From positions 1-8,156 of the forward strand of contig CBDVAP010000132.1 of NCBI GenBank assembly GCA_965372015.1: 8,156 bases of DNA, in the 5' to 3' direction. Positions 1 to 6,672 of this stretch are shown here, piece after piece. This DNA comes from JACZSB01 sp965372015 (GTDB lineage: Bacteria > Fidelibacterota > Marinisomatia > SCGC-AAA003-L08 > TS1B11). The notes beneath the pieces were generated by a model. It made no database searches. It was not told where the DNA came from and saw only the letters and a program-made list of their open reading frames with translations. The position numbers were made by a program, and so were the translations under genes. Positions within the stretch are counted from its first letter, which is position 1; each line of letters opens with the position of its first letter.

Positions 1-66
1 CCTTGGAAAGATGGAATTCATTCGTTAGATTTTAGTTCGCTTATTCGATTGCTGCAAAAAATGTAA
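1..66 (+). CDS. possible C-terminal tail of an upstream gene (partial)
   Basis: Frame 1 is open from the window edge for 21 codons and ends in TAA at 64-66. The other two forward frames close within about 11 codons. The tail reads PWKDGIHSLDFSSLIRLLQKM, which has a plausible protein-like composition (a short amphipathic LIRLLQKM end) but no recognisable family motif, and it lacks the KMLLLK sorting end seen elsewhere here. If real, it ends 37 bases before the next start codon. An open stretch this short can arise by chance, so it is recorded only as a possibility and no function is proposed. Confidence 0.25.
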   Translation, partial: PWKDGIHSLDFSSLIRLLQKM

Positions 67-103
67 TTATAGCAATGTAATACAACCCGATAGCTAGTTA
101 CAC

Positions 104-2956
104 ATGATGTCATCGATACCCGGCCCTCTCAAGCGAACATTTATTGGCCTTCTAATTTTGACATACCCCGCATTTTCGTTTTCCCCTGGTCAAAGCAATA
201 TCGCTAAACACCCGCCAGGACCCATGAAAACCTGGTCGAAATCTGAGTTTGAGGCATTTGTCGCCAAGGTGGGAGGTAGGGGGCAGAAACAATCCAGGGA
301 TAATTCAGACCGGGCCGGCGTCGTGCTGGATGGCAACAATATCAGAACCCTGATCTACAACTACGGATCAATCGGCCGTCCTAATACGGAACCATCCCTG
401 GAGTGGCCGGCCTTATCCGGCCATGGTTACGCGTATGAGATCGGCATTCTGGTCGGCGCCGAGGTCGTGGACGTCAATTGTGATACCCTCCACATAATTT
501 CCGACGGCATGCTTGATGGTGGCGACTATGATCCCACTGGCGGCGCGAACTGGTGGGGCTGGGAGCCACTGCCTGGATATAATCGTCCCGGTTCTGGGCT
601 CGCCTTGAGTAATGACCCCACAACCTGGCCGGATGATTGGGCCACCTGGCCGGGATTATTAGGGGATAGCGCAATCGCCGATCAAGAGAGCTTCTTCGTT
701 ATGGATGACCGTTACAACGCGGAGTTCCAATACTATCCCATGCCGCAGGATTCTTCGATACGAGGGATTGGCATTGAAGTAAGAATACGCAGTTTTCAAT
801 GGAACAAGGCTTTTGCACAAGATTTACTAATATTCCATTATACCGTTAAGAATGTCAGTGACTACCCTCTTGAGAAGGTAGTTGTGGGGATGATTGGGGA
901 TCCACACATAGGCGGTGCCGGGGACTTTGCTGATGATTATGCCGGCTTTGTTGACCGGTCCGGTTATGATAGCTATACTGGCGTAACGCACGGTAATGTC
1001 CGGAATCTGGTCTATGCTTTTGATAATGAAGGACCCGGCAATGATTATGGAGTACCCTGGGAAGACTTGGGTTGGCTCGGGTTTCAGCTACTGGAATCGC
1101 CAGGGGATGGTATTTATAGCTTCCACGCTCCGATGTACGGTGTAGAAGAGGCTAATCAGGATGAATTAATTTGGGATCGGCTTACATCCATTACAAATCA
1201 ATATATTATTCAAGACGCAGATAATATTCTTATTTTCAGCGTAGATCAATTCTCCTTATCTCCCGGTGACAGCGCTGTAGTCGCACTGGCGCTTGTTATG
1301 GGAACCGGTCGTGATAATATATTCCGGGAAAGTACTCTTGCCCGCCTGTTTTACGATCACTACTTCCACCAGCAAACGGAGCCTGATTCTGTCGAATTTA
1401 TTGCTCCTGTGCCGGATGAAGTCGTGAGTGGAATATATTCAATTCAGTGGCCCAGTTATTTGGATGGCCGCGCTGATTCGGCAATCATTGATCTGGCCTA
1501 TAACGCAAGAGATGGGCGAGGCAGTCAAATACTGGCTACTGGATTGCCGAGTAATGCAGGTGGATTCGAGTGGGATACGGCCACCCTCCCGGATGGGTAC
1601 AACTATATTCTTTCGGCCATAGCGCATGACGATACAAACATCTATTGGCTGGCCCAGTCAGAGTATTTTATTGTGAATAATGAAGCGGTCGAGGCTGACC
1701 CGGAGATAATCTACTTAGGCCCGAAAAGTAAAACGATGTCCGGCGAGGTCGAAATAAGTTGGAGGGCAGGCGATGCGGATGGCGATTCGGTGAATATAGA
1801 TATCCATACAGGATATTTACCAGTGGCAACAGGTGAACCCAACGACGGATCGTATTTATGGAATACAATCGCTTTTCCGAATGCTGATAGGTATAGATTA
1901 AGATTAACGGCTACTGATGGGATAATTTCTGTCTTTGCTTACTCGCAGTATTTCAAGTTAGAAAATAGTTACGCCACTTTGGATACAACGGCTATTACGC
2001 ACATAGCCGGTGAGGGTGCCGGCTGGATTCGCGGATCAATTATTGATGCCGATTCGTTAACTGGCCATACCTATCAGATCACATTTGACAGCAGTTCCTA
2101 TGTATCCAGCACCTATAATGTGTATGATTTAAACAGAGATGCGTTCGTAGTTGAGGATGCCACTCTATTTACGCCGGATATGGCCGGACCGTATTTTGAT
2201 GGCCTCCGGCTTATTGTTGATAATCAATCCCTACAGTTAGATAGTTCCGGTTGGCAACCAGGCGCCAACACTAACCTCATAGTCACAATTTCGTATGCCC
2301 TCGGCGGTGACCGGTACCCTGTTGATTATCAAGTCATTTTCTACGATGATTACGTGGACTCCTCTGTGATTGTAAATCCGCAACCGGTCAATTTTTTGAT
2401 CACTAATACCACAGATAATCTACCGGTTGATTTTGTATTCTTCGATAATGACACGGATGGCATCGTATCGCACGGAGATGAAATTCGACTTCTCACACCA
2501 GATATCCACGGAACCTGGAGTCTGGATTTCAGTGATCCCGAAGAGGGTAATCCTATTTATCCAGGTGGTGGCGACACACTAATCATTAAAACTATTAAGC
2601 CGTTTTCATACCGGGACATTTTTGAATTGAAATCACCGGCTCCTCTACGCATTGATCCTGATGCTCCGCCAATTCCTGCTGAGTATAGTTTGTCGCAGAA
2701 CTATCCCAATCCCTTCAATCCTGTTACGACACTGAAATTTGGTTTGCCGGAAGCCACTACTGTCTCACTGGTTGTCTATGATATTCTGGGGCGGGAGGTA
2801 GTGTGCCTGGTAGATGATGTGCGTTTAGGCGGGTTCAATGAAGTCCAATGGCCTGGGCAGGATGCGATTGGTCGCCAACTTCCCTCCGGCATCTACATCG
2901 CCCGCTTAGTTACACCGGAGTACACCAAATCCATCAAGATGCTTTTGCTGAAATAA
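104..2956 (+). CDS. large exported multidomain protein with T9SS-type C-terminal sorting domain
   Basis: This is a 950-residue secreted or surface protein of unknown function. Seen in sequence: a signal peptide (K10-R11, then a hydrophobic core at about 12-24, likely cleaved after S25 or S27). Residues about 55-420 form a large aromatic- and acid-rich domain with the stretches DQESFFVMDDRYNAEF, YTVKNVSDYPLEKV and LGFQLLESPGDG. I recall this pattern from uncharacterised sorting-domain proteins of Neomarinimicrobiota-type bacteria. Two tandem Ig-like modules follow (about 427-525 and 532-621), both ending in (S/Q)xYF-hydrophobic strands. A beta-rich module (about 625-855) carries an EF-hand-like loop at 781-792 (D781, D783, D785, G786, D792). 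The sorting tail at 861-950 has NYPNPFNP, VYDILGRE and terminal SIKMLLLK. The start is the first of two adjacent ATGs (104, 107); no Shine-Dalgarno sequence is visible. Its base composition is clearly more AT-rich than the next gene. A surface-adhesive or structural role is inference only. Confidence 0.88.
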   Translation: MMSSIPGPLKRTFIGLLILTYPAFSFSPGQSNIAKHPPGPMKTWSKSEFEAFVAKVGGRGQKQSRDNSDRAGVVLDGNNIRTLIYNYGSIGRPNTEPSLEWPALSGHGYAYEIGILVGAEVVDVNCDTLHIISDGMLDGGDYDPTGGANWWGWEPLPGYNRPGSGLALSNDPTTWPDDWATWPGLLGDSAIADQESFFVMDDRYNAEFQYYPMPQDSSIRGIGIEVRIRSFQWNKAFAQDLLIFHYTVKNVSDYPLEKVVVGMIGDPHIGGAGDFADDYAGFVDRSGYDSYTGVTHGNVRNLVYAFDNEGPGNDYGVPWEDLGWLGFQLLESPGDGIYSFHAPMYGVEEANQDELIWDRLTSITNQYIIQDADNILIFSVDQFSLSPGDSAVVALALVMGTGRDNIFRESTLARLFYDHYFHQQTEPDSVEFIAPVPDEVVSGIYSIQWPSYLDGRADSAIIDLAYNARDGRGSQILATGLPSNAGGFEWDTATLPDGYNYILSAIAHDDTNIYWLAQSEYFIVNNEAVEADPEIIYLGPKSKTMSGEVEISWRAGDADGDSVNIDIHTGYLPVATGEPNDGSYLWNTIAFPNADRYRLRLTATDGIISVFAYSQYFKLENSYATLDTTAITHIAGEGAGWIRGSIIDADSLTGHTYQITFDSSSYVSSTYNVYDLNRDAFVVEDATLFTPDMAGPYFDGLRLIVDNQSLQLDSSGWQPGANTNLIVTISYALGGDRYPVDYQVIFYDDYVDSSVIVNPQPVNFLITNTTDNLPVDFVFFDNDTDGIVSHGDEIRLLTPDIHGTWSLDFSDPEEGNPIYPGGGDTLIIKTIKPFSYRDIFELKSPAPLRIDPDAPPIPAEYSLSQNYPNPFNPVTTLKFGLPEATTVSLVVYDILGREVVCLVDDVRLGGFNEVQWPGQDAIGRQLPSGIYIARLVTPEYTKSIKMLLLK

Positions 2957-2965
2957 TGTCTATAG

Positions 2966-2982
2966 TCCCGCCGCAGGCGGGG
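2966..2982. repeat. 17-base GC-rich hairpin, copy 1 (GCA loop)
   Basis: TCCCGCC-GCA-GGCGGGG forms a stem of seven pairs (the outermost is a T.G wobble) closed by a GCA triloop. It starts 10 bases after the stop codon of the first large gene. It matches the pattern of the hairpins at 3040-3056 and 6639-6655. It could act as a transcript 3'-end structure or as a REP-like dispersed element. It is followed by TTGCTATT rather than a run of T, so it is not a convincing intrinsic terminator. Confidence 0.7.
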
Positions 2983-3020
2983 TTGCTATTAAAATAGTTA
3001 GGTGCATAATCCCGTCCCTA

Positions 3021-3032
3021 TCCCGCTGTAAG
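3021..3032. repeat. half copy of the 17-base hairpin element
   Basis: TCCCGCTGTAAG is identical to the first 12 bases of the complete hairpin at 3040-3056, including its GTA loop. The right arm is missing: TACCT replaces CGGGG. It looks like a broken or partially duplicated copy lying 7 bases before the intact one. A further short TAATCCCG match lies at 3008-3015. Confidence 0.6.
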
Positions 3033-3039
3033 TACCTAA

Positions 3040-3056
3040 TCCCGCTGTAAGCGGGG
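3040..3056. repeat. 17-base GC-rich hairpin, copy 2 (GTA loop)
   Basis: TCCCGCT-GTA-AGCGGGG forms a seven-pair stem (outer T.G wobble) with a GTA triloop. The stem can be extended by CCT (3035-3037) pairing with AGG (3058-3060) across an AA/C internal loop. Compared with the copy at 2966-2982, the loop-closing pair is T-A instead of C-G, so the pairing is kept while the bases change. No T-tract follows. Confidence 0.7.
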
Positions 3057-3130
3057 CAGGTCGATGGCGGGGGAGCGCTCACGAAGGCCCCCCAATATAT
3101 CTCCCCCTCAGCCTGATTTCTTCCTAGTTT

Positions 3131-3152
3131 AGCGCCGTGACTGACCGGCGCT
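3131..3152 (+). promoter_or_regulatory. hairpin over the alternative GTG start of the cohesin-like gene
   Basis: AGCGCCG (3131-3137) pairs perfectly with CGGCGCT (3146-3152) around an 8-base loop, TGACTGAC. The stem covers the G of the GTG codon at 3137, and the structure ends 5 bases before an in-frame ATG at 3158. It could be a leader hairpin if translation begins at the ATG, or it could mask the GTG start. No Shine-Dalgarno sequence is visible for either start. Confidence 0.4.
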
Positions 3153-6100
3153 CATCAATGACGATCCACATCCCCCGGTGGCAGCGGGTGCCATGGGCCT
3201 TGTCGCTACTCTGGCTGCTACAGGCCGCACCGTTGGCTGCCCAGGTGACCCTCACGATTCATGATGCTCAAGTACCAGCCGGGGACAGCACCGCCCTTGT
3301 GCCGGTGACGCTGGTCAACGAACTGGACGAAGTAGGGGGCTTGCAGCTGGACCTCCGCCAGGCGGCCGGGTCGCCGGCGCTAGATACGGTCCACACAACG
3401 GATCGCACCTCCGGCTGGACGGTGTCTCGCAGCCCCGGCCGGCATAGCGCTGTGACCCGCCTGCTGCTGTTCGATCCCAGGGGCAGCAATATCGCCCCCG
3501 GCAGCGGCCCGGTGATGGAGCTGGTTTATGCCTGGCCGCCTGACAGTGCCTACTCCGCCTATCTGCCGCTGGAGGTGGCCGCCTTGAGCGTATCCGACAC
3601 CCTGGGTGATGAGCTGCCTTCGGTGGGGCACAACGGGTCGTTGGGCATCGGCGCCCTGGCTGCGGTGGCCCTGGATACCGCAGTGGCGGACGCCGGCGAT
3701 ACGCTGGAGGTGACCGTGACGCTGGCTGGCAACGTCCCGATTGCCGAAGTTCACCTGGACTTGGCTTGGCCCTGGGCCCTGGCCGTTCCGGCCACGGGGA
3801 GGCCGGAGGCTCGCCGTACCGGCTCCGCCGAGGCCCCACGGGGAGCCCCGGGCCGCTGGCTCACCCTGCTGAACCATAGTCCCACCACCCGAGATAGTGT
3901 CCTGGCGGAGTCCATAGGGCAAGCGAATAGCGCCTCGCTCAAACTGCTGGTCGCCGATACCAGCCGGTTTGAGGCTGGTCATGGGGTCATAGCAACCCTC
4001 AAGTTCGCAATTTTGCGGGAAGCCCTGGCCGGCCATATCCCGCTTACTATCACAGCGGCCCGGTGCCTGCTAACGGATGGCCGCGAGGCAGCCTTGACAT
4101 CGATTGGCCCTGGACTAATCACAATCTACCCCGGTTACCTGCCGCCGCCCACCGAATTGACCGCCCTGTCCCGGGAAGATGGTCGGGTGCCGCTGGCCTG
4201 GCGGGCCCCCGGCATAACCGGCCCGCAGCTGGGAGCACCCTCCGGCTATGCTGTCTACCGGGGTAGCGAACCGGATTTCGCTATTGATACCCTCAACCGG
4301 ATCGCCCAGGCCGGGGCCGGAACCGCATCCTTCAACGACCTGGCGGTAGTGAACGGGGCGACCTACTATTACCGGGTGATCGCCGTCTACGCCGACAGCC
4401 TGGAGTCGGCGGCCTCCGGCCCGGCCGCCGCTACACCCCAAGCCCCGGTGGTCCTGGCTATCAAATCTGTGCAGGCCATCGCCGGACAACCGCTGGAGAT
4501 TCCCATAACATTGGAGAATACCCACCCGGTGGCGGGGCTGCGGTTCACACTGGAGATCGAACCGGGTATACCGTTGACCGCGCCGATGGCGATTTTGGGC
4601 GCCCGGGTGCCTCCCAGCTGGATCGTGACCCTGTCACCGGACAGTGGAGGCTCGACCCTCGTTATTGTGGTGCTGTCGCCCCAGCTCACTGTCATCCCGC
4701 CGGGCAAGGGGGAGGTGCTGCGCCTGGTTGCGGCCATCCCGGTGGATGATCCATTGAAGGCGGCCCTGCGGCTGCGGAACGTGGTGCTATCGGCCCCGGA
4801 CGGCGTGGCCTACCCCACCAAGGTAATTGACAGCCAGTTAACCATTGACGTTCAGGTGGCGGATTTGCGCATCGGCACCGGCCCGCCGATCCAGCCCGGG
4901 GATACCGGAATGGTCACTATATTCATGGACAATCCCGAACCGGTCCTGGCCTTCCGGCTGGTAGTGAAAACCGCTGACGACGCCCTACGGGTGATTCGGG
5001 TCGACGGTATGCCACGGCTGCCCTCGGACGCCGACGTGGCCTTCACTGATTTGGGAGCGGGGGCGGTACAGATCATCGCCTCGTCGTTCAGCCGAAGTGC
5101 CATTGCCGCCGGCGCCGGGGCTATCGTGGTCCTGACCTACCAAGTGGCGGAGACAGCTGCCGAAGGCCTGGTGAAGCTGGTTTTGGATGAAGTGGCGTTG
5201 ACCGACCGCCGGGGCCGGACATTGCGGCAAGCCACGGTGGCCGGTCACTTTCCGGTAGGCTCGATCAAGGCCGTATTCACACCGGGTGTCAGTGACGGCC
5301 AACCGGGGCGCACCGTAACCGTGCCGTTGAATCTGGCCAATCGGGTGGCGCTGTGCGGATTCCGGTTCGAGGTGCAACACGACCAAATGCTGGATTTCCT
5401 ATCTATAGAAGCCGCCGGTCGGCTGCCCGGTGACCATGGCCTGAGCGTCCACGAAATAGAGCCGGGTCGCCTGCAAGTGGAATTTGGCCCCCAGCCGATT
5501 GCCGTGGGCGATGGACCGCTATTGAGTCTGGTGTTCGCCCTGGCCGGCAGTGTCCCCTGGGATACCAGTTTGGCCGTAGTGGTCAGCCGGGTTGACGCCC
5601 ACGGTTGTCTTGCCGGTCCGCTGTTCGCTCTGGGGCAGGCCGGCCGCGTGACAATCGGGGCCGCACCAGCCCGGCCGGTGCATTTTCTAACAAACCTGGA
5701 ACCTGCTGGGGGGATACACTTCATCACGGCCCAGGCGGTTACCCTGGGGGGACGGTACTTGGACCAGGGCGATGAGGTGGCGGTGATCGACACCTTCAGC
5801 GGTGGCCAAGGTACCGGCCCGGTTGTGGTAGGCGCCGGTGTTGTCCGGGAGGATGGCTCAGTGGATATCACGGCCCGATTAGGCTTCGCTGCCGGCCGGG
5901 GGCTGCCTGCCGGGGCGGAAAGCGCATTGGGGCAAACAATGGTGTTTCTGGCCTGGGACCGGCAAACTGACGAGGAAAGCCGCCCAGGCGCTGAGGCTCG
6001 TTATGTACTGGGTGCTGGTCTGTGGGGCGAAAACAACGGCCTGACGATCATCAACCTGCTGCAGTTGCCGGCCGTGGCCGAGGCGCCGGTGAGCCCCTTG

Positions 6101-6382
6101 CCGGACCAGTTGGTGGTGGAGCAGAACGTCCCCAACCCTTTTGCCGATACCACGGTTATCCGGTTCGGTCTACCCGTGGAACAGCAGGTGCGAGTGGCGG
6201 TGTACGACCTGCTGGGCCGGGAGTTGGTGGCCCTCCACGACGGTATTTCCCCGGCCGGCTATCACCAGGTCACCTGGGACGGTACCGATGGGAATGGGCG
6301 TCCGGTTCGTAAGGGAATGTGGTTTTACCAGGTCCGCGTCCCGGGACGCACCATCACCCGCAAAATGCTGCTGCTGCGCTGA
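3137..6382 (+). CDS. exported protein with five cohesin-like modules, a fibronectin III module and a sorting tail
   Basis: This is a 1081-residue surface or secreted protein. Seen: a signal peptide (R14 and R17, hydrophobic core about 19-33, likely cleaved after A35). An ATG at 3158 (residue 8) gives an equally good signal peptide and may be the real start. Modules in order: cohesin-like 1 (about 37-171), cohesin-like 2 (173-330), fibronectin III (336-434; YAVYRGSEPDF and YYYRVIAVYAD are typical strands), cohesin-like 3 (436-570), 4 (573-707) and 5 (709-842). A further beta module (847-985) contains GDEVAVIDTF. The sorting tail (992-1081) has NVPNPFADTT, VYDLLGRE and terminal KMLLLR. Each cohesin-like unit repeats the scheme xxAxxG(D/Q)xxxVxVxLxN, then V.G(L/F)xxxLxx, and ends in a LxxGxVxI-type strand. 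In clostridia, cohesins bind dockerins to build cellulosomes; here no dockerin partner is visible, so binding or scaffold function is inferred. Composition is strongly GC-rich, which opens long spurious antisense frames. Confidence 0.88.
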   Translation: MTDRRSSMTIHIPRWQRVPWALSLLWLLQAAPLAAQVTLTIHDAQVPAGDSTALVPVTLVNELDEVGGLQLDLRQAAGSPALDTVHTTDRTSGWTVSRSPGRHSAVTRLLLFDPRGSNIAPGSGPVMELVYAWPPDSAYSAYLPLEVAALSVSDTLGDELPSVGHNGSLGIGALAAVALDTAVADAGDTLEVTVTLAGNVPIAEVHLDLAWPWALAVPATGRPEARRTGSAEAPRGAPGRWLTLLNHSPTTRDSVLAESIGQANSASLKLLVADTSRFEAGHGVIATLKFAILREALAGHIPLTITAARCLLTDGREAALTSIGPGLITIYPGYLPPPTELTALSREDGRVPLAWRAPGITGPQLGAPSGYAVYRGSEPDFAIDTLNRIAQAGAGTASFNDLAVVNGATYYYRVIAVYADSLESAASGPAAATPQAPVVLAIKSVQAIAGQPLEIPITLENTHPVAGLRFTLEIEPGIPLTAPMAILGARVPPSWIVTLSPDSGGSTLVIVVLSPQLTVIPPGKGEVLRLVAAIPVDDPLKAALRLRNVVLSAPDGVAYPTKVIDSQLTIDVQVADLRIGTGPPIQPGDTGMVTIFMDNPEPVLAFRLVVKTADDALRVIRVDGMPRLPSDADVAFTDLGAGAVQIIASSFSRSAIAAGAGAIVVLTYQVAETAAEGLVKLVLDEVALTDRRGRTLRQATVAGHFPVGSIKAVFTPGVSDGQPGRTVTVPLNLANRVALCGFRFEVQHDQMLDFLSIEAAGRLPGDHGLSVHEIEPGRLQVEFGPQPIAVGDGPLLSLVFALAGSVPWDTSLAVVVSRVDAHGCLAGPLFALGQAGRVTIGAAPARPVHFLTNLEPAGGIHFITAQAVTLGGRYLDQGDEVAVIDTFSGGQGTGPVVVGAGVVREDGSVDITARLGFAAGRGLPAGAESALGQTMVFLAWDRQTDEESRPGAEARYVLGAGLWGENNGLTIINLLQLPAVAEAPVSPLPDQLVVEQNVPNPFADTTVIRFGLPVEQQVRVAVYDLLGRELVALHDGISPAGYHQVTWDGTDGNGRPVRKGMWFYQVRVPGRTITRKMLLLR

Positions 6383-6426
6383 CTTCCAGCCCGGTGGGAC
6401 GCATAACCGGCGTACATCTCTTTGGA

Positions 6427-6454
6427 TTGACGGGGCAAACGGCTGTAACATTAT
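6427..6454 (+). promoter_or_regulatory. sigma70-like promoter for tRNA-Leu
   Basis: TTGACG at 6427-6432 matches five of six bases of the -35 consensus. CATTAT at 6449-6454 matches four of six bases of the -10 consensus. The spacer is 16 bases. Transcription would start around 6460, about 18 bases before the mature tRNA 5' end, which is a sensible leader length. It lies in the 96-base gap after the preceding stop codon, which has no other evident content. Confidence 0.5.
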
Positions 6455-6478
6455 GGCGGAAACGCCCCTGAGACCACT

Positions 6479-6562
6479 GCCGCGGTGGCGGAACTGGTAG
6501 ACGCGCTGGATTTAGGATCCAGTGTCCAACTGGACGTGGAGGTTCGAGTCCTCTCCGCGGCA
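6479..6562 (+). tRNA. tRNA-Leu, anticodon UAG
   Basis: This 84-base class II tRNA decodes CUN leucine codons. The acceptor stem GCCGCGG (6479-6485) pairs with CCGCGGC (6555-6561), and the discriminator is A6562, as expected for leucine. The D-arm has GCG/CGC around GAACTGGTAGA. The anticodon stem CTGGA (6506-6510) pairs with TCCAG (6518-6522), with loop TTTAGGA and anticodon TAG at 6513-6515. The long variable arm GTCCA/TGGAC (6524-6528 with 6531-6535) is diagnostic of Leu/Ser/Tyr types. The T-arm GGAGG/CCTCT encloses TTCGAGT. CCA is not encoded (CAAG follows), so it must be added post-transcriptionally. It lies alone between two convergent protein genes, and its last 12 bases recur at 6656. 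Confidence 0.97.
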
Positions 6563-6592
6563 CAAGCTAGCCCCACTACTAGCGGAGGTTAG

Positions 6593-6628
6593 CCCCGCCT
6601 TTTCGGGATCCCCTCGCTTAGGGCGGGG
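6593..6628. repeat. long-loop relative of the GC-rich hairpin
   Basis: CCCCGCC (6593-6599) pairs with GGCGGGG (6622-6628). The stem can be extended inward by T.G and T-A pairs, leaving a roughly 18-base loop that contains the self-complementary GGGATCCC (6605-6612). The arms match those of the 17-base hairpins, but the triloop is replaced by a longer insert. It lies 30 bases after the tRNA and may help end its transcript, although no T-tract follows the right arm. Confidence 0.5.
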
Positions 6629-6638
6629 TACTGTCGGA

Positions 6639-6655
6639 CCCCGCAGAATGCGGGG
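6639..6655. repeat. 17-base GC-rich hairpin, copy 3 (GAA loop)
   Basis: CCCCGCA-GAA-TGCGGGG forms a perfect seven-pair stem with a GAA triloop. The loop-closing pair is A-T, where the copies at 2966 and 3040 have C-G and T-A. It lies between the tRNA and the stop codon of the leftward amylase gene, so it could mark the 3' ends of both converging transcripts. It directly abuts the duplicate of the tRNA 3' end at 6656. Confidence 0.7.
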
Positions 6656-6669
6656 CTCTCCGCGGCACA
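6656..6669 (+). repeat. direct duplicate of the tRNA-Leu 3' end (att-like)
   Basis: CTCTCCGCGGCACA is a perfect 14-base copy of 6551-6564, which covers the last 12 bases of the tRNA plus 2 bases of trailer. Neither flank extends the match. The two copies are offset by 105 bases, with only hairpins and no gene between them. Direct repeats of tRNA 3' ends are the usual signature of att sites left by tyrosine-recombinase elements, but a relic of a tandem tRNA copy is an equally good explanation. No integrase is visible. The copy ends 3 bases before the stop codon of the amylase gene. Confidence 0.6.
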
Positions 6670-6672
6670 TGA

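Noticed and set aside
40..103. Promoter for the first large gene (TTGCTG at 49-54 with the AT-rich stretch after it)
   Set aside because: No -10 match lies at an acceptable distance, and a FCB-type -33/-7 pair is not clear; the region is simply AT-rich.
2966..3056. Intrinsic terminators at the GC-rich hairpins
   Set aside because: No run of T follows either stem, so a canonical Rho-independent terminator is not supported; they are recorded as repeats instead.
2966..3056. CRISPR-like array from the repeated TCCCGC units
   Set aside because: The units are palindromic and very short, the spacing is irregular, there are too few copies, and no cas gene is present.
3069..3093. GGGGG...CCCCC pairing in the intergenic region
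   Set aside because: It is a homopolymer pairing with a 14-base loop, no T-tract and no similarity to the other hairpins; likely chance in GC-rich DNA.
3315..4036. Long minus-strand reading frames (218 and 174 codons) inside the cohesin-like gene
   Set aside because: They lie antisense to a clearly coding GC-rich frame with a signal peptide, repeats and a sorting tail. Their translations are low-complexity Pro/Arg/Gly-rich with no motif, as expected for shadows in high-GC DNA.
5245..5871. Minus-strand reading frame of 208 codons
   Set aside because: It is fully antisense to cohesin-like module 5 and the next module; its Pro/Ser/Thr/Arg-rich translation has no domain signal.
6022..6500. Plus-strand overlapping frames of 96 and 119 codons
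   Set aside because: They are out of frame with the sorting tail of the cohesin-like protein, and the longer one runs into the tRNA gene; neither looks protein-like.
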